From: Actinomycetota bacterium
GTDB taxonomy: Bacteria > Actinomycetota > Acidimicrobiia > Acidimicrobiales > Ilumatobacteraceae
Assembly: GCA_030645495.1 (NCBI GenBank)
Contig: JAUSLV010000018.1
Coordinates: 1 to 64,000 of the forward strand
DNA length: 64,000 nt
Direction: 5' to 3'
Position numbers and translations under genes: made by a program. Positions 58,968-64,000 of the stretch are shown here, piece by piece. A model generated the notes under the pieces. The model was not told where the DNA came from, searched no databases, and saw only the letters and a list, made by a program, of their open reading frames with translations. Numbering within the stretch: position 1 is the first letter of the stretch; every line of letters starts with the position of its first letter.

Positions 58968-61860
58968 CCCGGTAGGCGAAGCGGTAGGTGCCGGACTCGA
59001 TCCGGTACTGCGGCAGCACGTCGGGACCGCAGCTGGCGGTGCCCAGGCCGCGGTGGGCGACATCGAGGTGCACGATCAGCTCGCGGCGGGGCACGAGGTC
59101 GACCTCGTGCGCGGCGGCATACAGGTCGTGCGCGGTGAAGTGCGTGGCCGAGCAGTGCAGCACGCGCGCGTGGTGCTTCGTGAGCTGCAACACGTCGATG
59201 CGCAGCACGTCGCCCGAGCGCAGGTCTTCGAACTCGAACCAGCGGCAGTCGGTGCGCAGCCCGAACTCCTGCGGCACGAGGTAGGGCGGCACATCGGGCT
59301 CGCCCTCCCACACGCCCACCACTGCGGAAGCGTTGCGGTCGGGGTAGTTCTCGTGCGGACCGCGGCCGAACCAGCGCAGCAGACCGAACCGGGCAGGCAA
59401 CGCGAACTGCACACCGATGCGCGGCAGGTCGGCCAGCTCTGGGGGCACCACGACGGTGTGGTGGAACACGCTGCCCATGTCGGTGTCGCGCCGATCGCAG
59501 GTGTGCTGCACCAACTCCTCGGCAGGCAGCGTGTCGATGCCCTGCTGCTGCCAGCGCAACAGTGCCAACCCACCCACCTGCAGGCGCTCGGCGAGATCGG
59601 GCATCAGCTTGAAGCCGTCGTTGTCGATCGGGGCGCGCCAGAGTGTGAGCGTCGGCTCGATCGCGAACCGGGGCCGTTCGCCGGGCACCACCTCGCCGTG
59701 CGGCTTCGTGGCCGCGCGCAGCTGCACCTGGTCCCACGCCACCAGGTGGCCCTTGGGCGCCCACGGCAGGTCGTGGCGCGTGGTCCAGAGGACCGTGAGG
59801 TGCACCTCGCCCGTGCCGGCGGGCACGGCACACGGCAGCGGCACGTCGACCGCGGCGTGCGGCGCGACCACTGGTAGCTGCAGTCGGCCGGTGGCCACGG
59901 CGGTGCCATCGACCTCCAGCTCCCAGTCGCAGTGCAACCATTCCAGCCCGGTGAACGACTGGCGGTTGGCGATGCGCAGCGAGCCGCGACGGCCTGGCCC
60001 GCCCGACCCCGACACCACGACCGGCCGGTACACCCACGCGACCTCACGCATCGCCGGGTGCGGCCAGCCGTCGCTGTCGATCAGGCCGTCGGCCACGAAG
60101 TTGCCGTCGTTGGGGGTGTCGCCGAAATGCCCGCCGTGGGCCAAGCGCACGGTGCCATCGGGCAGGGTCTGGCGCAGGCCGTGATCCTTCCACTCCCACA
60201 GGAAGCCGCCCTGCAGCCCGGGCGTGGTGGTGATCACGTGCCAGTAGTCGGCGAGCGAGCCGTTGCTGTTGCCCATCGCATGGCTGTACTCGCACATGAT
60301 CAGCGGGCGAGTGCCACGGCCAGACTCGCCGTACCGCCGGATGGCATCGACCGGTGGGTACATCGGGCACACCACATCGGTGACCTCGCGGCCACCATCC
60401 ACCCAGCCGTCGTGGAACACCGCACCCTCGTAGTGCAGCGGCCTGGTGGGGTCGGCGTGGCGGATCCAGCCGGCGAGCGCGTGGTGGTGCGAGCCGTAAC
60501 CGGCCTCGTTGCCCAGGCTCCACATGATCACGCTGGGGTGGTTGCGATCGCGGTGCACCATCCGGCTGCCCCGGCTGAGCCACGCGGCCCTCCACCGCGG
60601 GTCGTGGCACAGGCTGGTGTTGTACGCGTGGCTCTCGATGTTCGCCTCGTCCACCACGTACATGCCCAACTCGTCGCACAGGTCGTAGAACGCCGGGTCG
60701 TTGGGATAGTGCGACGTGCGCACGGCGGTGATGTTGTGCTGGCGCATCTGCACGAGGTCGGCGCGCATGTCGTCGACCGACACGGCCGCGCCGCGATCGG
60801 GGTGGTGGTCGTGACGGTTCACGCCGAACACCCACACCCGCTGCCCGTTGACCAGCAGATCTCTTCCGCGGATCTCCACGTGACGAAATCCGACGAGTTG
60901 GTGGGTGGCGTCGGTGGGGGCGTTGCCGGCCAGGTGCTCGGGGGTCAGCAGCTCGACCTCCACCCGGTAGCGCACCGGCGACTCGGCCGACCACGGCTGC
61001 ACCGCGGGCACCTGGAACTCGTGGTGCGTGACGTGCCCGGCGAACACATAGATCGAGTCGAACGCGTGTGGTACGGGCTGCACCGAGGGCCGCCCGATGC
61101 GCCGGCCCGTAGGCCCCACGAGCGACACCTGCACGCGGTGGCCGGGCAGCGCCGCCTGCGGCCCGCCCACCGTGACCGCCACCTGCAGCCGGCCCGCACC
61201 ATCAGCCAGCAGATCGGCCGCGCACACCACGTCGGCAAGGTGCGCAGCGGCGCGGGCCTCGACGAACACCTCACGGTGCAGGCCGGCCATCCACCACTGG
61301 TCCTGGTCTTCCACGTAGCTGTGCGCGCTGTAGCGCAGCACCACGATCGCCAGCTCGTTGTGGCCGGGCTGCACCAACTCGCTGAGGTCGTACTCGCTGC
61401 CCAACCGGCTGTCGGTGCCGTACCCAGCGAAGCGACCGTTGACCCACACGGCGTGCACGCTCTCCGCGCCACCCACGTGCAGCACCACTTGGGCAGCGCC
61501 CCAGCCGTGGGGCACGTGCAGCGCACGCCGGTAGACGCCGGTGGGGTTGTGCTCGGGTAAGCGCGGCGGCGGCCCGGGGAAGGGCATGCCGATGTTGGTG
61601 TAGTGCGGGTGGTCGCCCACACCTTGCATCGTCCAGCTGCCGGGCACCTCCACCAGCGCCCAGCGCTCGCAGGCGCCGGTCAGCGCACGCGCGGGTACAT
61701 CGGTGGGGTTCGGGTACAGGCGAACGTGCCAGTGCCCATCGAGCAGCACCCGCTCGCGACCGGCGCCGTCGGGTGGCAGCGGCACGTGCATCGGCAGCCG
61801 CCGCAGCGACACGACCTCAGGATCGGCCCACGGTGCCAGCTCGCCGACGTGGGGCAGCAC
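58948..61860 (-). CDS. Beta-galactosidase (glycoside hydrolase family 2)
   Basis: A 970-residue LacZ-type enzyme. It has an N-terminal jelly-roll (VEVPGSWTMQGVGDHPHYTN), immunoglobulin-like domains, the TIM barrel with the acid/base Glu in WSLGNEAGYGSHHH and the nucleophile Glu in MCEYSHAMGNSNGS, FGVNRHDHHPD, and the C-terminal Bgal_small_N domain (FGRGPHENYPDR). It lacks a signal peptide, so it acts in the cytoplasm. It starts with GTG 3 bases after the L,D-transpeptidase stop. Substrate preference beyond beta-galactosides cannot be told. Confidence 0.93.
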   Translation of the reverse strand: MLPHVGELAPWADPEVVSLRRLPMHVPLPPDGAGRERVLLDGHWHVRLYPNPTDVPARALTGACERWALVEVPGSWTMQGVGDHPHYTNIGMPFPGPPPRLPEHNPTGVYRRALHVPHGWGAAQVVLHVGGAESVHAVWVNGRFAGYGTDSRLGSEYDLSELVQPGHNELAIVVLRYSAHSYVEDQDQWWMAGLHREVFVEARAAAHLADVVCAADLLADGAGRLQVAVTVGGPQAALPGHRVQVSLVGPTGRRIGRPSVQPVPHAFDSIYVFAGHVTHHEFQVPAVQPWSAESPVRYRVEVELLTPEHLAGNAPTDATHQLVGFRHVEIRGRDLLVNGQRVWVFGVNRHDHHPDRGAAVSVDDMRADLVQMRQHNITAVRTSHYPNDPAFYDLCDELGMYVVDEANIESHAYNTSLCHDPRWRAAWLSRGSRMVHRDRNHPSVIMWSLGNEAGYGSHHHALAGWIRHADPTRPLHYEGAVFHDGWVDGGREVTDVVCPMYPPVDAIRRYGESGRGTRPLIMCEYSHAMGNSNGSLADYWHVITTTPGLQGGFLWEWKDHGLRQTLPDGTVRLAHGGHFGDTPNDGNFVADGLIDSDGWPHPAMREVAWVYRPVVVSGSGGPGRRGSLRIANRQSFTGLEWLHCDWELEVDGTAVATGRLQLPVVAPHAAVDVPLPCAVPAGTGEVHLTVLWTTRHDLPWAPKGHLVAWDQVQLRAATKPHGEVVPGERPRFAIEPTLTLWRAPIDNDGFKLMPDLAERLQVGGLALLRWQQQGIDTLPAEELVQHTCDRRDTDMGSVFHHTVVVPPELADLPRIGVQFALPARFGLLRWFGRGPHENYPDRNASAVVGVWEGEPDVPPYLVPQEFGLRTDCRWFEFEDLRSGDVLRIDVLQLTKHHARVLHCSATHFTAHDLYAAAHEVDLVPRRELIVHLDVAHRGLGTASCGPDVLPQYRIESGTYRFAYRVSYRRA

Positions 61861-61863
61861 GAG

Positions 61864-62745
61864 CTACTCGTGCACCCAGACCGGAGTGCCCAGCGGCATG
61901 AGGTTCTGCTCCCAGATGAGGTCCATCGCGGCGACACTGACGCGCACACAGCCGTGCGACGCGGGGTAGTTGGGCACGCTGGTCATGCCATGGATGGCGA
62001 CCCCGCCGCGGAAGTACTTCGGGCGGTAGATCTTGCCGAGGTCGCCTTCCCACCAGCCGTCGGGCCGTTCGCGGTCCACCTTCCACAGCCCGTTGGGGGT
62101 GACCGAGTCGCCCTTCTCGATCTTCGTCGGGTCGTGCTGGTTCGGTGCTTCGTAGGGGTTCTCGCTGCCGGTGGACGTGTTGAACGTCCAGAGCGTCTTG
62201 CCATCGACGACGATGAACAACAGTTGGCGTCCCTTGTCGACCTCGACGAGCGTGCCGGTGTCGGCGAAACCGTGCGCGCGCTCGACGACGTTGTTCAGCC
62301 GTTCGGCCGTGGCCTCGTCGACCTTGCCGCTGGTGGTGAGCCAGTGGTACTTCTGGAAGGCCATCACCGCCTGGGTGGTGGCGAAGCCGTAATCGCCATC
62401 GCTGGTTCCGGTCCAGAACCCGAGCTGGGTGAGCCGATCCTGCAACACGGCCGCCGCCGGGCCATCGGTCTTGCCGATCGGTGCGACGGCGATGAACGCC
62501 GACCCGACGATCTCCACGTTCGGTGCCAGCGTGGTGGTGGGCTCGCCGATGGTGGTGGGCGCCTCGGTGGTGGGCACCTGCTCGGTGGTCGTGGGGGCAG
62601 CCTCGGTGGTGGAGGTGACCTCCTCGGTGGTGGAGGTGGCGTCGCTGCCAGGGGCGGAACCGGACACCGTGGCAGCGCACGACGCGAGCGCGCCGAGCAC
62701 GAGGGGGGCGACCAGGATGAGAGTGGGGGTGCGGCGATACGTCAT
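61864..62745 (-). CDS. L,D-transpeptidase with peptidoglycan-binding domain (lipoprotein)
   Basis: A 293-residue exported protein. A signal peptide ends in the lipobox-like LASC; a Thr-rich linker follows; a PG_binding_1 domain (LQDRLTQLGFWTG, GFATTQAVMAFQKYH) precedes the YkuD catalytic domain with IHGMTSVPNYPASHGCVRVS (His and nucleophile Cys). It forms 3-3 cross-links in peptidoglycan or links proteins to it. ATG 62745 is chosen over upstream starts since it begins the signal peptide. Confidence 0.9.
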   Translation of the reverse strand: MTYRRTPTLILVAPLVLGALASCAATVSGSAPGSDATSTTEEVTSTTEAAPTTTEQVPTTEAPTTIGEPTTTLAPNVEIVGSAFIAVAPIGKTDGPAAAVLQDRLTQLGFWTGTSDGDYGFATTQAVMAFQKYHWLTTSGKVDEATAERLNNVVERAHGFADTGTLVEVDKGRQLLFIVVDGKTLWTFNTSTGSENPYEAPNQHDPTKIEKGDSVTPNGLWKVDRERPDGWWEGDLGKIYRPKYFRGGVAIHGMTSVPNYPASHGCVRVSVAAMDLIWEQNLMPLGTPVWVHE

Positions 62746-62798
62746 GGTGTGGGGGGTGTGGCACGAGCCACAGCGGCCAAGAGTACTGAACCTTGCGC

Positions 62799-63386
62799 TC
62801 AGAATGTTGGCAGCTCGAACCACACCACCAGGCCGTACTTCACGCCGCTGCGCAAGTGGGTCGCCTGGTGCGGGTGCGTGACCAGCGACGGGAACACGAC
62901 GAGATCGCCGACACCCGTCGCCGCGTTGTCAATGCCTTGGCGGGGAAACTCGAGCACCGCCCCCTCGTAGGCCTCGTTGAGCTTCATCGAAGCCGACACC
63001 TGGGCCACGTCGTGGTGCATCCGCAGGTTCTCCTGCACACCCATCTCGTACTTGATCACGAACACGTCGCGCAGGCCGTGGTAGTCGATGTACGGCCACA
63101 CCGTGCGCAGCTGCGGCCAGATGCGAACCCCCAGATCGATCTCCACCGCCTCGAACAGCTTCGGGCTGATGCCGGCGAGCGAGATCTCGTGCCCAGGCAC
63201 CGGATCGTGCGGTTGCAGCTCGAACGCGCCGACGGCCTCGGCGGCGCGGATCACCGTGGCGCAGAATTCGGGCGTCCAGAAGGGCACCGAGTACACCTCC
63301 GGCCCCAGCTCGGTCAGCCCGCGGCGATCATCGAACGCGCCCTGGTAGCCGAAGATCTGCTGCAGGTCGTCGTAGTGCTGAGCCAT
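62799..63386 (-). CDS. 2-oxoglutarate/Fe(II)-dependent oxygenase (P4H-like)
   Basis: A 195-residue double-stranded beta-helix protein. The Fe ligands are in LRMHHDVAQVSAS (HxD) and THPHQATHLRSGVKYGLVVW (His, and Arg for 2-oxoglutarate). It resembles the prolyl/lysyl hydroxylase-like group. The protein or small-molecule substrate is unknown. Confidence 0.8.
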   Translation of the reverse strand: MAQHYDDLQQIFGYQGAFDDRRGLTELGPEVYSVPFWTPEFCATVIRAAEAVGAFELQPHDPVPGHEISLAGISPKLFEAVEIDLGVRIWPQLRTVWPYIDYHGLRDVFVIKYEMGVQENLRMHHDVAQVSASMKLNEAYEGAVLEFPRQGIDNAATGVGDLVVFPSLVTHPHQATHLRSGVKYGLVVWFELPTF

Positions 63387-63399
63387 GCACCCGATCGTG

Positions 63400-63999
63400 T
63401 CAGAGATCGGTGGCCGCGAGCCACCACGGCTGGCGCGGCACCGACGCCAGGCGGAAGCGGGCCAGCAGGTTCGGCAGCGTCACCACCTCGGCACGGTCGC
63501 ACAGTTCGAGGCTGGCACCCAGCCGTGCCAGCACCTGCTGCGCAGTCACGCCACGGGCGGCGAGGTCGGCGAGCGTGACGGCGCCGTGCCGCTTCGCCAG
63601 CCGTGTGCCGTCGGGGGCCAACACCAACGGCACGTGCGCGTAGGCAGGGTGAGGCAGTTCCAGCAGCTGCTGCAGCAGAAGCTGCCGTGGCGTGCTGGAC
63701 AGCAGATCGTCGCCGCGCACCACGTGCGTGACACCCTGTGCGGCGTCGTCCACCACGACGGCCAAGTTGTAGGCGGGTACGCCATCGTTGCGTTGCAGCA
63801 CCACGTCGTCCACCGTGCCCTCGACGCGGCCGGCCAGCAGGTCGTGCACCTCGAAGCGCTCGCCGTTCGTGAGCAGCCGCAGCGCGGGCCGGCGCCCCTG
63901 GGCGAGGTGTGCCTCGCGTTGAGCTGCGGTCAGCCGTCGGCAGACGCCCGGGTAGGCGCCCTCGGGCAAGTCGCCGTGCGGCGCTTGGGCGGCCTCGCG
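63400..63999 (-). CDS. gluQ: Glutamyl-Q tRNA(Asp) synthetase, C-terminal part (5' end outside window)
   Basis: The 199-residue open frame continues past the window edge. It shows the catalytic-domain motifs YPGVCR (zinc-binding region), RGDDLLSSTPRQLLLQ and RLAKRHGAVTL (KMSKS-equivalent KRHGA), and ends without the anticodon-binding domain, which separates GluQ from the longer GltX. GluQ charges glutamate onto queuosine of tRNA-Asp. The first third, including HIGH, is outside the window. Confidence 0.85.
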   Translation of the reverse strand, partial: REAAQAPHGDLPEGAYPGVCRRLTAAQREAHLAQGRRPALRLLTNGERFEVHDLLAGRVEGTVDDVVLQRNDGVPAYNLAVVVDDAAQGVTHVVRGDDLLSSTPRQLLLQQLLELPHPAYAHVPLVLAPDGTRLAKRHGAVTLADLAARGVTAQQVLARLGASLELCDRAEVVTLPNLLARFRLASVPRQPWWLAATDL

Positions 64000-64000
64000 G

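Overview
The window looks like two unrelated genomes joined inside one gene. Positions 1 to about 9.1 kb read as an alphaproteobacterium of the Rhodobacteraceae type. They carry the chromosomal order rpsA, ihfB, lapA-like, trpF, then a RecD-like helicase, crotonyl-CoA carboxylase/reductase, an acyltransferase and the 5' part of ethylmalonyl-CoA mutase. From about 9.1 kb to the end the DNA is higher in G+C. It has GTG starts, four-base stop/start overlaps, leaderless-type promoters and gene families typical of Actinobacteria, most likely Acidimicrobiia (Ilumatobacter-like). The switch falls in a strongly conserved stretch of the mutase gene and keeps the reading frame, which suggests a metagenomic mis-join rather than a natural fusion. 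The family and lineage calls come from reading the proteins, not from a database search.

Alphaproteobacterial part (1-9.1 kb): translation and nucleoid genes with a clear terminator, two dispersed perfect or near-perfect palindromes, and two adjacent steps of the ethylmalonyl-CoA pathway (ccr and ecm).

Actinobacterial part (9.1-64 kb): mostly housekeeping and accessory metabolism. In order: a carotenoid-desaturase-like FAD enzyme, thiamine-binding and HTH genes, a HAD hydrolase, coaA, an orphan N6-adenine methyltransferase, sulfate activation (cysD, cysNC), map, a convergent LuxR-type response regulator and PAS histidine kinase, and a translationally coupled GT4 / alpha-alpha barrel / GH130 glycan operon. 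Then come a radical SAM/SPASM enzyme, flavin and zinc-type oxidoreductases, a PfkB kinase, an SNF2 helicase with a coupled small protein, and a RIO kinase. After the island described below: a fatty acid desaturase, pheA, larB-larC, a DsbB plus two TlpA-like redox proteins, a rhodanese, an ABC exporter, an MBL-Rieske fusion, vapBC, a GH2 beta-galactosidase, an L,D-transpeptidase, a 2OG-Fe(II) oxygenase and a partial gluQ.

The most interesting region is an island at 40.3-44.98 kb next to tRNA-Ser(TGA). It has visibly lower G+C. It holds a two-gene operon: a 335-residue SIR2 protein with an intact NADase-type active site, overlapping by ATGA a 941-residue all-helical protein with no recognised domain. 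A conjugative relaxase/helicase relic, a broken tRNA T-arm and a 22-base imperfect direct repeat accompany it. The layout resembles the single-chain defence sirtuins (DSR) split in two, so it is a candidate undescribed anti-phage abortive-infection system.
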